NCBI RefSeq assembly: GCF_000427805.1
Contig: NZ_ATYS01000002.1
Span: forward strand, 307,564 to 351,536
Length of the DNA: 43,973 bases
Direction: 5' to 3'
Origin: Budvicia aquatica DSM 5075 = ATCC 35567
GTDB lineage: Bacteria > Pseudomonadota > Gammaproteobacteria > Enterobacterales > Enterobacteriaceae
Both the position numbers and the translations under genes were made by a program. Shown here piece by piece: positions 24,348 to 32,395 of the stretch. The stretch's first letter is position 1; each line of letters opens with the position of its first letter. The notes under the pieces were generated by a model. It had not been told where the DNA came from. It worked only from the letters and a program-made list of their open reading frames with translations, and did no database searches.

Positions 24348-25529
24348 ATGTGGTTAGAAAAGTTTGATAAACAACCGTTGCTGTCTGTTAATCGTCGTGA
24401 CCTGTTAAAACTGTCCGGTTCTGCTATCGCCGGATTAGCATTAAGCGGAATTTCAACCCAGGCTTCGGCACAGGAAGAATCATCGGCAGCCGCAGTAACC
24501 CCTACCAAAGATAAACCTATTCGAATTAATTTTAATGAAAATGCTCTGGGTATGTCACCTAAAGCTCAGGATGCTGCTCGCGCGGCTGTGGCAAAAGGTA
24601 ATCGTTATGCTAAAGCTGAAATAGACCAACTACATCAAAAAATAGCGACTGACTATCAGTTGGATAAAAAGTCACTGCTGTTAACTGCGGGCTCTTCTGA
24701 AGGTATTCGGGCTGCTATCGAAGCTTGTGCAGCACCGAATACTCAATTTGTTATTCCCGAGCTGACATACGGCGACGGTGAACTGTTTGCTAATATTGCT
24801 CAAATGAACGTAGTCAAAGTTCCGATGAAAAAGGATTGGTCATTTGATGTCGAAGGGCTAAAAACGGCAGTGAGTTCTTATTCCGGGCCTTCAATTGTTT
24901 ATCTGGTTAATCCGAATAACCCGACGGCGACGATTACGCCGGCAGACCTTCTCGAACCTTGGATTAACAGTAAACCGGCAAATACGATGTTTATTGTTGA
25001 TGAAGCCTATGCTGAGTTTGTTAACGATCCGAGATTTCGCTCAGTGACTCCGTTAATTCAGCAAGGGGCTGACAATATCATTTTGTTGAAAACATTTTCT
25101 AAAATTTATGCGATGGCCGGTATGCGCGTTGGTTATGCAGTGGCTGCACCGGCGGTGATTAGCAAAATGGCCGAGCGGGTTGCAGGCGAAAAACTAAACT
25201 ATTGCGGCGTTTGTGCCGCGCTGGTTTCAATGGATGATAAACCGTTTATTGCCTATAGCAAAAAGAGTATCGACGTTTCCCGCCAGATGATGACGGATGT
25301 GCTAAAAGAGCTGAAGATTGACTACTTGCCCTCTGAGGGGAATTTTATTTTTCATCATCTCTCTGTTCCGTTAGAGGAATATAAAAAGCATATGGCCGAG
25401 GAACATATTTTGATTGGACGAGCATTTCCGCCGGCTGACAGTTGGTGCAGGGTCTCTCTCGGTACTCCACAAGAGATGCTGGTGGTCGTTGAAACTATGC
25501 GCAACATGAGAGCGAAAGGGTGGCTTTGA
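24348..25529 (+). CDS. Tat-exported HisC-like PLP aminotransferase
   Basis: 393 residues of aminotransferase class I/II, histidinol-phosphate aminotransferase branch: INFNENALGMSPKAQDAARA at the N-terminal arm, GSSEGIRAAIEAC for the phosphate loop, YLVNPNNPTATITP, IVDEAYAEFV with the cofactor Asp, and TFSKIYAMAGMRVGYA with the PLP lysine at K252. Unlike biosynthetic HisC, it has a twin-arginine signal (NRRDLLKLSG at residues 15-24, hydrophobic stretch, ASA-Q near 39-42), so it should be folded with PLP and exported to the periplasm. AAGGAG 7 nt before the ATG supports the start. A strong terminator follows. Substrate unknown. Confidence 0.9.
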   Translation: MWLEKFDKQPLLSVNRRDLLKLSGSAIAGLALSGISTQASAQEESSAAAVTPTKDKPIRINFNENALGMSPKAQDAARAAVAKGNRYAKAEIDQLHQKIATDYQLDKKSLLLTAGSSEGIRAAIEACAAPNTQFVIPELTYGDGELFANIAQMNVVKVPMKKDWSFDVEGLKTAVSSYSGPSIVYLVNPNNPTATITPADLLEPWINSKPANTMFIVDEAYAEFVNDPRFRSVTPLIQQGADNIILLKTFSKIYAMAGMRVGYAVAAPAVISKMAERVAGEKLNYCGVCAALVSMDDKPFIAYSKKSIDVSRQMMTDVLKELKIDYLPSEGNFIFHHLSVPLEEYKKHMAEEHILIGRAFPPADSWCRVSLGTPQEMLVVVETMRNMRAKGWL

Positions 25530-25566
25530 CCGTCAGTTTTTAATACCCAGCAGTAGATAATAAAAA

Positions 25567-25597
25567 GGCCCTCCGTATTTCTGAGGGCCGTTTTTTT
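25567..25597 (+). terminator. Strong intrinsic terminator after the aminotransferase
   Basis: GGCCCTC (25567-25573) pairs with GAGGGCC (25583-25589) around a 9-nt loop and is followed by G and seven T residues. Confidence 0.95.
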
Positions 25598-26011
25598 ATG
25601 TCATCAATATTATCAATAAAGAATCTGAACGGCGGACATCAGCTTCTGATTATCTGATGTCACCGGGCTGACTTAGTGTAAAACGATATGAATTGAATTA
25701 CAGACAGTTTTTATATTGAACTCAAAATCATCCTTTTTGGAATAGGTGATTTTTATCATCACATTTAAATCCGGTGCAGATAATGAAAAAGGGCAGAAAG
25801 ATGAATTCGTGATAAAGAGCCATTTCGGCCTTTAGTATTCAGAATTTATCACTAGTATTTTAATGCAAATAGTTATCATTACACTTTGTTTATTGTCCCA
25901 TTGTTTGATTCAATAAACGGGTTGTTTTAGATGAAAATAGATGACGTAAGTTCGGACTTTTCTCTGGAGCATTTCGGTTGATATTAACAGGCTCAATCAA
26001 GGAAACTAATA
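25598..26011 (+). promoter_or_regulatory. Porin upstream region with inverted repeats
   Basis: This 414-nt AT-rich region must hold the porin promoter and its regulator sites. Visible elements are GACATCAG-N11-CTGATGTC (25635-25661), GTTTATTG-N15-CAATAAAC (25888-25918), and TTATCA boxes at 25753, 25846 and 25873. A weak promoter, TTGATT at 25906-25911 with TAGATG 17 nt later, lies near the second repeat. Enterobacterial general porins are usually under OmpR and have long leaders targeted by small RNAs; I could not identify OmpR boxes with confidence. AAGGAA before the ATG is the ribosome binding site. Confidence 0.4.
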
Positions 26012-27103
26012 ATGAAAAACTACAAACTACTAGCAGGGCTACTACCCGTTATGATGGCAGCGGGTGCCGCAAACGCGGCTGAGATATACAACAAAGACGG
26101 TACCAAGCTAGACATTTCCGGCCAAATCGAAGGAAACCATTATATATCAAGTGATAAGGCTGAAGACGGCGACAACAGCTTCGTTCGTTTTGGCCTGCGT
26201 GGTGAAACTCAGGTTAATGACCAAATTACCGGTTTTGGTTTTTATCAGGCAGAGCTTAACGCCGCTTCGAGTGAAGCGAGTGGTGATAACGATTCAAAAA
26301 CGCGTTATGCCTATGCCGGTATTAAAGTAGGCGATGCGGGCTCTTTCGACTATGGCCGCAACAACGGTATTTTATATGACGTTGGCGGTTGGACTGACGT
26401 TCTGCCAGAGTTCGGCGGTGATTCTTACCAACAAACAGACGTCTTTATGACTCAGCGAGCGGGTAACCTGGCGACATACCGTAATAAAGATTTCTTTGGC
26501 ATGGTTGATGGCTTGGATTTCGCCGTTCAGTATCAGGGTCGTAATGATGAGAACGATCGTAATAAAAGCGAGCGCAACGGCGATGGCTGGGGCATGTCGA
26601 CAACTTACGATTTAGGTATGGGCCTGTCTTTAGGGGCGGCTTATGCCTCATCCGATCGTACCAGTCGTCAATCAGAAGATATGTTGGGCGATCGTGCTAA
26701 TGCCGTCAGTACCGGTATTAAGTATGACGCCAATGATATCTATCTGGCCGCTATCTATGCCCAAACGTATAATATGAATATCTATGGTGCAGACGATCTG
26801 GTTGCCAATAAGACTCAGAACGTAGAGTTGGTTGCTCAATATCAGTTTGATTTTGGCCTGCAACCGTCTCTGGCATGGGTTTACTCTAAAGGCAAAGATT
26901 TAGGCTATGACGTAGGTTCAAAAACCTATAACAATCAGAATCTGGCTAACTACATTGATATCGGTGCCAACTACTACTTCAACCAAAACATTGTTGCTAA
27001 GGTCGATTACAAAATTAACCTGTTAGACGATAATGGCTTTACTAAAGATGCTGAAATCTCAACGGATAATATCGTTTCTGTTGCGATTGTTTATCAGTTC
27101 TGA
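26012..27103 (+). CDS. General porin, OmpC/OmpF family
   Basis: 363 residues. A Sec signal (MKNYKLLAGLLPVMMAAGAA, cut near ANA-AEI) is followed by a 16-strand barrel sequence: EIYNKDGTKLDISGQIEGNH, RFGLRGETQVNDQITGFGFY, and the constriction loop L3 with PEFGGD at residues 132-137, a strong signature of trimeric enterobacterial porins. It ends in VYQF with the terminal Phe recognised by BamA. It allows passive diffusion of small hydrophilic solutes across the outer membrane. I cannot tell whether it is the OmpC or OmpF counterpart. It has its own terminator at 27123-27148. Confidence 0.95.
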   Translation: MKNYKLLAGLLPVMMAAGAANAAEIYNKDGTKLDISGQIEGNHYISSDKAEDGDNSFVRFGLRGETQVNDQITGFGFYQAELNAASSEASGDNDSKTRYAYAGIKVGDAGSFDYGRNNGILYDVGGWTDVLPEFGGDSYQQTDVFMTQRAGNLATYRNKDFFGMVDGLDFAVQYQGRNDENDRNKSERNGDGWGMSTTYDLGMGLSLGAAYASSDRTSRQSEDMLGDRANAVSTGIKYDANDIYLAAIYAQTYNMNIYGADDLVANKTQNVELVAQYQFDFGLQPSLAWVYSKGKDLGYDVGSKTYNNQNLANYIDIGANYYFNQNIVAKVDYKINLLDDNGFTKDAEISTDNIVSVAIVYQF

Positions 27104-27122
27104 TGCTAAGGTGCTAGTTAAC

Positions 27123-27148
27123 AAAAAAGGTGCTGATGCGCCTTTTTT
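27123..27148 (+). terminator. Porin terminator
   Basis: AAAAAAGGTGC and GCGCCTTTTTT pair (one G-U) around a TGAT loop, 20 nt after the porin stop, and the stem ends in a T6 tract. Confidence 0.92.
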
Positions 27149-27283
27149 GTTTTAGGGAATAATTATTTTCCAACCGCCATTGATAGGCTTGCAGCCTAGC
27201 CTTATAGGGCGTTAATGCCACCTGAACGGTGCTTACTTCACCAATAGACTATTCGTTGTTTATCGCAAGATGATTCATTAGGC

Positions 27284-27817
27284 ATGACGCCAACCGCTTT
27301 TCGTCAGGGCGGCGCGGATACTTTAATCCAGTTCGCTATTGCCGAATGCTCATTAGGTTCGGTGTTGGTGGCCCGTTCGCCAAAAGGTATTTGCACCATC
27401 ACACTTGGTGATGGTCCTGATAGTTTATTGAAGAATCTACAGGATCAATTCCCCAAGGCTGAACTGATAGGCAGCGATCCCGGTTTTGAGCAGGTTGTTG
27501 CACAGGTTATCGGACTCATCGAGCAACCGGATACTCCGTTCGACTTGCCGCTCGATATACGAGGAACCGCGTTTCAACAACGTATTTGGAACATGTTACG
27601 GACTATTCCTGCGGGTACAACGGTCAGTTACACACAGTTAGCCGAGATGATTGACAGCCCTAAGTCTGTACGTGCAGTCGCCAATGCGTGCGGCCAAAAT
27701 ATGATTGCCGTGGCCATACCTTGCCATCGGGTGGTTAGATTAGACGGTGATATTTCCGGCTACCGATGGGGAATTGACCGAAAACGAGCGCTTCTGGCCC
27801 GCGAAGCGTCGGACTAA
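27284..27817 (+). CDS. O6-methylguanine-DNA methyltransferase, free-standing Ada C-terminal domain
   Basis: 177 residues aligned by eye with the C-terminal half of E. coli Ada: the opening MTPTAFRQGG corresponds to MTAKQFRHGG, then DCELG-like ECSLGSVLVA, LDIRGTAFQQRIWNMLRTIP, the Arg-finger helix SVRAVANACGQN, and the acceptor motif IPCHRVV with Cys147. It repairs O6-alkylguanine by moving the alkyl group to Cys147. The N-terminal methyl-phosphotriester sensor and AraC-type DNA-binding domain of Ada are absent: a TAG lies in frame 14 codons before the ATG, with no Ada-like residues upstream. So it repairs but cannot act as the adaptive-response activator. Only a weak TAGG precedes the ATG. 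Confidence 0.9.
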   Translation: MTPTAFRQGGADTLIQFAIAECSLGSVLVARSPKGICTITLGDGPDSLLKNLQDQFPKAELIGSDPGFEQVVAQVIGLIEQPDTPFDLPLDIRGTAFQQRIWNMLRTIPAGTTVSYTQLAEMIDSPKSVRAVANACGQNMIAVAIPCHRVVRLDGDISGYRWGIDRKRALLAREASD

Positions 27818-28460
27818 CGGAAACTATATCAAGCGTTTCGAGCTATCAGCTTCAACAAGTCAAGAACCCTATTTTTGTTTAAGGGGCGGGGGATATGTAT
27901 TAAACAAAATTTATAATAATTGGACTTTTCGGCGGGTACTATTTTTAATTTTCGCCATATAAATTCAAAATTAAGACATAAAAATTCGAGCGGGAAGTAC
28001 TATGTATATATTGATTTATTGCCTATTTATGCATTAATTTTAAATAATAATTTCCCGTTCGGCTTTTTATTTTATTGTTTGTTTGATTTTTAATCTTTTT
28101 ATTGAGTTTACCGCGAGTTGATTATTATTTAATCTGGTGGTTATTATCGGGTTTGTTTTATTTTTTTAATTAAATCAATTAGATGGATTTATTTCTGAGG
28201 ATGTGAATATACCGTGGTCTATATGAATAAAAAAATTGAAAAATAATTCCGTTTGAAAGATCTAACAAATATTAGATGAAATAGGTGAGTATCTATAGCG
28301 ATACGGGCCAAATATTTAATTGATCGACTAATTACTCCCATGATTTATATCAATGTTGATTGATAAAATACCCCAAATAGAGCTGACAACGTAAATAACT
28401 TAATACAGAATGTTTTTCTAATTTCTTATCTCTACAAATAATAACGATAAGGTGATACAG
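27818..28460. other. Long AT-rich gap upstream of dcuA-like 1
   Basis: This stretch of 643 nt holds no supported gene and is strongly A+T-rich, with many poly-T runs. Visible structure: a long-loop hairpin followed by a T-rich tract at 27987-28075, and TATCAA-N6-TTGATA at 28348-28365, about 95 bp before the dcuA-like ATG, which may be an operator. AAGGTG at 28449-28454 is the ribosome binding site for the next gene. Confidence 0.4.
27987..28075 (+). terminator. Long-loop hairpin with U-rich tail
   Basis: CGAGCGGGAA (27987-27996) pairs with TTCCCGTTCG (28052-28061; one G-U) across a 55-nt AT-rich loop, followed by GCTTTTTATTTTATTG. It may terminate the methyltransferase transcript or serve as an attenuator ahead of dcuA-like 1. 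Confidence 0.45.
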
Positions 28461-29768
28461 ATGGATCTCTTTTTGGTGCAGCTTGCGGTTGTATTGGTAT
28501 GCATAGCGATTGGTGGAAAGATCGGGGGAATAGGGTTAGGTGCCGCAGGCGGTATGGGGCTATTTATTCTCTCTTTTCTGTTTCATCTGGAGCCAGATTC
28601 ACCGCCGGTTAGCGTAATGTTGATCATTATCTCGGTCATTACCTGCATTACCATTCTTCAAGCGGCAGGAGGGCTGGATCTTTTGGTTTCTCTGGCGGAA
28701 AGAATGCTGCGTACCAGGCCCAATGCGATTACCTTTCTGGGCCCCTTTGTTTGCTACATCTTCACCATTATGTGCGGTACCTCTTATATCGCCTTCTCTG
28801 TCTATCCGGTTATTGCTGAGATCGCAACCGATGCCAGAGTTCGTCCGGAAAGGGCGATGTCGATGTCGGTGATTGCCGCCAATATGGCGCTGGTTGCCAG
28901 CCCGATTAGTGCGGTTGTAGTGGGAATGTTGGCCAAAGCGGTCTCTCTCAATATCTCATTATTGGATATTTTGTTGATTACCGTTCCGGGCACCATGCTG
29001 GGGTGCTTAGCCGGCTGTCTGTTTGTGTATAAGAAAGGGGCCGAGCTGTCTGAGGATGATGAGTTTATTCGGCGTCAACAGGCTGGTGAGTTTGATCTGA
29101 CGACGCTTTCAGCGGCAAAAATAGGCAATCTGACCCGGGCTAAAATAGGGCTGGCTATTTTTGCTATCGGCGTGTTTCTTATTGTTATTCTGAGCTCTGT
29201 TAAAGAGATGAGGCCGATGTGGCACGGTGAAACGATGTCAGTTTCCACCACCTTACAAATATTGATGTTAACCACCGCCAGCCTGATTATGATTTTCTGC
29301 CGCATTGCGCCTGAAAAGCTACATGAAGGTTCTACGTTTAAATCAGGCCTGATCGGCGTAGTGGGTATTTTTGGTTTATCGTGGATGACCGGAACATTTT
29401 TCGGTAATTACAACGACGTATTTATTACCAACTTCTCTGATATTCTTAATCAATACCCGATGATTTTCGGTCTGGTACTGTTTTTCTTATCCATTTTAAT
29501 TTACAGCCCGGCGGCCACCATTATTGCTTTAATGCCGTTGGGCGTTGCCATGGGGCTTCCTGCCTATACCTTGATTGCCCTGCTGCCGGCAGCCTGTGCG
29601 GTATTTATTATTCCCGGCGGAGCGCAAATAGCCTGCGTGGCCTTTGACCGAACCGGAACCACCCGATTGGGTAAGTATGTTATTAACCACAGTTTTCTCT
29701 TACCCGGTATGGTATCGTTAGTCATGTCGGTTGTATTCTGCATGATGATTGCTAAAACATTGTTCTGA
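28461..29768 (+). CDS. DcuA/DcuB-family C4-dicarboxylate carrier 1
   Basis: 435 residues, about the length of E. coli DcuA (433). This inner-membrane carrier family (PF03605) exchanges or takes up fumarate, malate, succinate and aspartate, mostly in anaerobic growth. Visible family features are IGGIGLGAAGGMGLFILSFL, LQAAGGLDLLVSLAERMLRT, IMCGTSYIAFSVYPVIAEIA, ASPISAVVVGMLAK, and the C-terminal DRTGTTRLGKYVINHSFLLP. A GTG three codons earlier (28452) is in frame, but AAGGTG spacing favours the ATG at 28461. It is followed 56 nt later by a GntR regulator on the same strand, and a second carrier of the same family lies nearby on the other strand. Confidence 0.9.
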   Translation: MDLFLVQLAVVLVCIAIGGKIGGIGLGAAGGMGLFILSFLFHLEPDSPPVSVMLIIISVITCITILQAAGGLDLLVSLAERMLRTRPNAITFLGPFVCYIFTIMCGTSYIAFSVYPVIAEIATDARVRPERAMSMSVIAANMALVASPISAVVVGMLAKAVSLNISLLDILLITVPGTMLGCLAGCLFVYKKGAELSEDDEFIRRQQAGEFDLTTLSAAKIGNLTRAKIGLAIFAIGVFLIVILSSVKEMRPMWHGETMSVSTTLQILMLTTASLIMIFCRIAPEKLHEGSTFKSGLIGVVGIFGLSWMTGTFFGNYNDVFITNFSDILNQYPMIFGLVLFFLSILIYSPAATIIALMPLGVAMGLPAYTLIALLPAACAVFIIPGGAQIACVAFDRTGTTRLGKYVINHSFLLPGMVSLVMSVVFCMMIAKTLF

Positions 29769-29824
29769 TTTGCCGACGACACATTGATATCTTATTGAAT
29801 TGGCAATGTCAGGGAGCTGTGTTG

Positions 29825-30553
29825 ATGGGTTCTGAATCCGTTTTTTTTGAGCAAGTACGTTCGCATATTTTGCAGCAGGCAACTTTGGGCAAACGCATTG
29901 AAACAGAAACGGAACTTGCCGCGCGTTTTAACGTTACGCGTTACCAAATAAGAAAGGTGTTAGCGTCATTGACCCAGATGGGCATTTTGGACCGCTCGCC
30001 TAAAAAGGGCAGCGTGATTCGTCAGATGAATCCAGATACCTTAAGCGATCAAATGCAAATTCAGTTTGGTGTCGCAGGATTCGATATTAACGAATTTTTA
30101 GAAGCCCGAATGCTGATTGAGTGTGCGATATTACCTTTAGCGATTAAACGCATGACGCCGGCGCTGATGGGGAAGCTAGAAAACACCCTGAATCAAATGG
30201 AAGAGTTTGCCCATATACCTTCCAAAGCCGATCAGTTTGACCGGGATTTCCATCTGCTCATACTGCAGGCCTGTGGTAATCGTGTTTTACAGGTCTTCTC
30301 CGATGTATTAATCACTTATTTTGATAAAACCTCTGCGCTGCTCAACTCCTTTGGGCCGGAATATTTTGTTGATATTGCCAGGCAGGAACAGGCCATTTTA
30401 AGCGCGATTAAAGATGAAAACGTTGAGCTGGCGGTAAGGCTGTTACGGGAACATTTGGTCAATACCTCGAAAACGCTCCCGCCGGAAAATGCTTCAACGC
30501 CGGCGAAGACCACTAAAAGTAAACGTGTTAGTAAAAAAACTGACAAAGGTTAA
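29825..30553 (+). CDS. GntR family regulator, FCD (FadR) type
   Basis: 242 residues from the ATG at 29825, chosen because AGGGAG lies 8 nt upstream; the longer frame would need a TTG at 29795. Residues 5-68 form the winged helix (ETELAARFNVTRYQIRKVLA, LDRSPKKGSVIRQM). Residues 85-210 form the FCD ligand domain with FLEARMLIECAILPLAIKRM and DRDFHLLILQACGNRVL (Asp141, His143). The His usually found in the next helix (E-H-x-x-I) appears as Gln in RQEQAIL, so metal binding may differ. The C-terminus is Lys/Thr-rich. It probably regulates the flanking dcu and argH genes. Its stop codon lies in the loop of the first hairpin of the tandem repeat. Confidence 0.88.
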   Translation: MGSESVFFEQVRSHILQQATLGKRIETETELAARFNVTRYQIRKVLASLTQMGILDRSPKKGSVIRQMNPDTLSDQMQIQFGVAGFDINEFLEARMLIECAILPLAIKRMTPALMGKLENTLNQMEEFAHIPSKADQFDRDFHLLILQACGNRVLQVFSDVLITYFDKTSALLNSFGPEYFVDIARQEQAILSAIKDENVELAVRLLREHLVNTSKTLPPENASTPAKTTKSKRVSKKTDKG

Positions 30554-30932
30554 CCTGCCGGTTTTAGAGTGATGGCCAAATAGTTTAATTTGATCTCAGC
30601 GTAAATTTCGTCCGCATAATCAATATCGGAATATTGGCTTTTTCTGGCGGCCGAGGGGCGGCGTTTTTAAGTTCAATGGGGTCCGGGGCTGGAATCCCTA
30701 CATGCCCGTAGCTAAAAACCGACAAAGGTTAACCTGTCGGTTTTAGAGTGATGGCCAAATAGTTTAATTTGATCTCAGCGTAGATTTCGTCCGCATAATC
30801 AATATCGGAATATTGGCTTTTTCTGGCGGCCGAGGGGCAGCGTTTTTAAGTTCAATGGGCTCCGGGGCTGGAATCCCTAGAAGCCATACATGCCTGTAGC
30901 TTGAAACCGACAAAGGGTAATTTGTCGGTTTC
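30536..30932. repeat. Tandem duplication of a 179-bp hairpin-rich intergenic unit
   Basis: A unit beginning with the hairpin AAAACYGACA...TGYCGGTTTT is present twice with a period of 179 bp (copy 1 about 30536-30714, copy 2 about 30715-30902). The copies differ by scattered substitutions, and copy 2 carries a 9-nt insertion near 30880-30888. The opening hairpin appears a third time at 30903-30932 without the rest. Each full copy also contains CAATAT-CGGA-ATATTG followed by GCTTTTTC, a second terminator-like element. It lies between the convergent GntR and dcuA-like 2 genes. It could be a local duplication of their terminator region or a dispersed intergenic repeat family. Confidence 0.85.
30903..30932. 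terminator. 12-bp hairpin ending dcuA-like 2
   Basis: GAAACCGACAAA and TTTGTCGGTTTC pair perfectly around a 6-nt loop, 18 nt after the stop of dcuA-like 2 on the - strand. The related hairpin at 30715-30744 (AAAACCGACA/TGTCGGTTTT) would serve the + strand GntR transcript. Confidence 0.7.
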
Positions 30933-30950
30933 AGGCCGAGTACAACCCGA

Positions 30951-32282
30951 TCAGAATACCAGCTTAGAAATAAAGTAGCCTGCAATCACGGCCGAAATCA
31001 CCATAACAAACCCCGGTCGCAAATAGCTGTGATTTATCACGTATCTGCCAAGCCGGGTGGTTCCGGTTCGGTCAAAGGCCACGCAGCCAATTTGACCTGC
31101 GCCGGGCACAATAAAGTCACCGCAGGTTGCCGGATACAGAGCAACTAGCAGGGCCGGAGGGATTCCCATCGCCGCGCCTAACGGCATCAGTGCCGCCACC
31201 GTGGCTGACGGGCTGAAAATAACCGCAGAGAAACAGAACAGGATTAGCCCGAATAGCATTGGCCATGATTCAACCATATGTTTGAACAGTTCTTCAAACA
31301 GCGGTCTATAGGCGTCGAAAAAGGTTCCTGTCATCCATGAGATACCAAATACCCCGACCACACCGATTAAGCCGGAGCGGAACACCGAGCCTGATGCAAA
31401 TTTATCGCTGGGCACCTTGCTGAAAATGATGATAAACAGCGCGGCTGCCAACATAACCATCTGAATAAGGGCCGGCGTGGCTAAAGGTACCATTTTTCCA
31501 CCGACTTCCCATGCCGGTAGTAAAGATTTAACCGAACCGAACAGAATAACCATCGCCACGCCTAAACCAAAAATCAACACGCCAACTTTTGCGCCAACGG
31601 AAGGCTTATAGGCCTGTACTTCCCTTTGCTCTGCGTGCAACGATTGATAATCACCAACCGCGATCCGACGCTGAAACTCAGGATCGTTCTCCAGCTCTTT
31701 TCCGCGTTTAAAGACCGATAAACACCCGCATAGTGTTCCAATGATAAACGCCGGAATGCTAACGCCAAGGATTTGGATAATTGAAACATCGTACATGGAG
31801 AGTGCCGCTATCATACCGGCGGTTGCCGCACTCATCGGGCTGGCAATAACCGCAATTCCGGCAGCAATAACGCACATCGACATCGGTCGTTCAGGTCGGA
31901 TTTTTGCCTCGGCGGCGACTTCTGCCACCACCGGATACACGGCAAATGCAACGTAGGCGGTACCGCAGAACATCACAAACAGTGAACAGATAAAAGGGCC
32001 TAAAAAAGTAATAGCGCTGGGTTTCTTGCGCAGCATTTTTTCTGCGATACGCACTAAATAGTCGAGGCCGCCGGCGCCCTGTAAAACGCTGGTACAGGCG
32101 ATAACGGCAATAATAATCAATAATACCGTTATCGGCGGCGATGCCGGCTGTAGTCCGAATAATAGCGTCAGAATACAGACGCCCAATCCCCCGGCCGCAC
32201 CTAATCCTACACCGCCATAACGCCCGCCCACACCGATACACACAAGAACAACTAACAGTTGAATCCAGAATAATTCAGACAT
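30951..32282 (-). CDS. DcuA/DcuB-family C4-dicarboxylate carrier 2
   Basis: 443 residues from the ATG at 32282 (GGAGGGAG 6 nt upstream; the frame extends 10 codons further). It is a paralogue of carrier 1, sharing GGVGLGAAGGLGVCILTLLF, LQGAGGLDYLVRIAEKMLRK, MFCGTAYVAFAVYPVVAEVA, ASPMSAATAGMIAAL, LIGVVGVFGISWMTGTFF and FDRTGTTRLGRYVINHSYL. The loop around residues 195-225 (KRGKELENDPEFQRRIAVGD) is cytosolic and differs most. It follows argH on the same strand with 113 nt between, and no terminator is visible in the gap, so the two probably form an operon. Substrate is likely fumarate, succinate or aspartate-like; not shown by sequence. Confidence 0.9.
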   Translation of the reverse strand: MSELFWIQLLVVLVCIGVGGRYGGVGLGAAGGLGVCILTLLFGLQPASPPITVLLIIIAVIACTSVLQGAGGLDYLVRIAEKMLRKKPSAITFLGPFICSLFVMFCGTAYVAFAVYPVVAEVAAEAKIRPERPMSMCVIAAGIAVIASPMSAATAGMIAALSMYDVSIIQILGVSIPAFIIGTLCGCLSVFKRGKELENDPEFQRRIAVGDYQSLHAEQREVQAYKPSVGAKVGVLIFGLGVAMVILFGSVKSLLPAWEVGGKMVPLATPALIQMVMLAAALFIIIFSKVPSDKFASGSVFRSGLIGVVGVFGISWMTGTFFDAYRPLFEELFKHMVESWPMLFGLILFCFSAVIFSPSATVAALMPLGAAMGIPPALLVALYPATCGDFIVPGAGQIGCVAFDRTGTTRLGRYVINHSYLRPGFVMVISAVIAGYFISKLVF

Positions 32283-32395
32283 AAGACTCCCTCCTACAAC
32301 ATGCAAAAGCACGGCAGTCGTATAAGTTATTTTTATTTATGGCATCAGCGCATGATTACGCGCCGATGCTTTGAAGTGACTGTCTATTTCAAACG

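Noticed and set aside
27230-27283. N-terminal Ada domain fused upstream of the methyltransferase
   Set aside because: A TAG stop lies in frame 14 codons before the ATG, and the residues before it show no Ada-like sequence.
28348-28365. FNR site upstream of dcuA-like 1
   Set aside because: TATCAA-N6-TTGATA has the half-sites in the wrong order and spacing for TTGAT-N4-ATCAA.
30536-30932. CRISPR array
   Set aside because: The units are 179 bp, imperfect and only about 2.2 in number, with no short repeat-spacer pattern and no cas genes.
30764-30985. A 73-codon - strand frame in the tandem repeat
   Set aside because: It is built from the repeat unit and its hairpins and runs into the 3' end of dcuA-like 2 out of frame.
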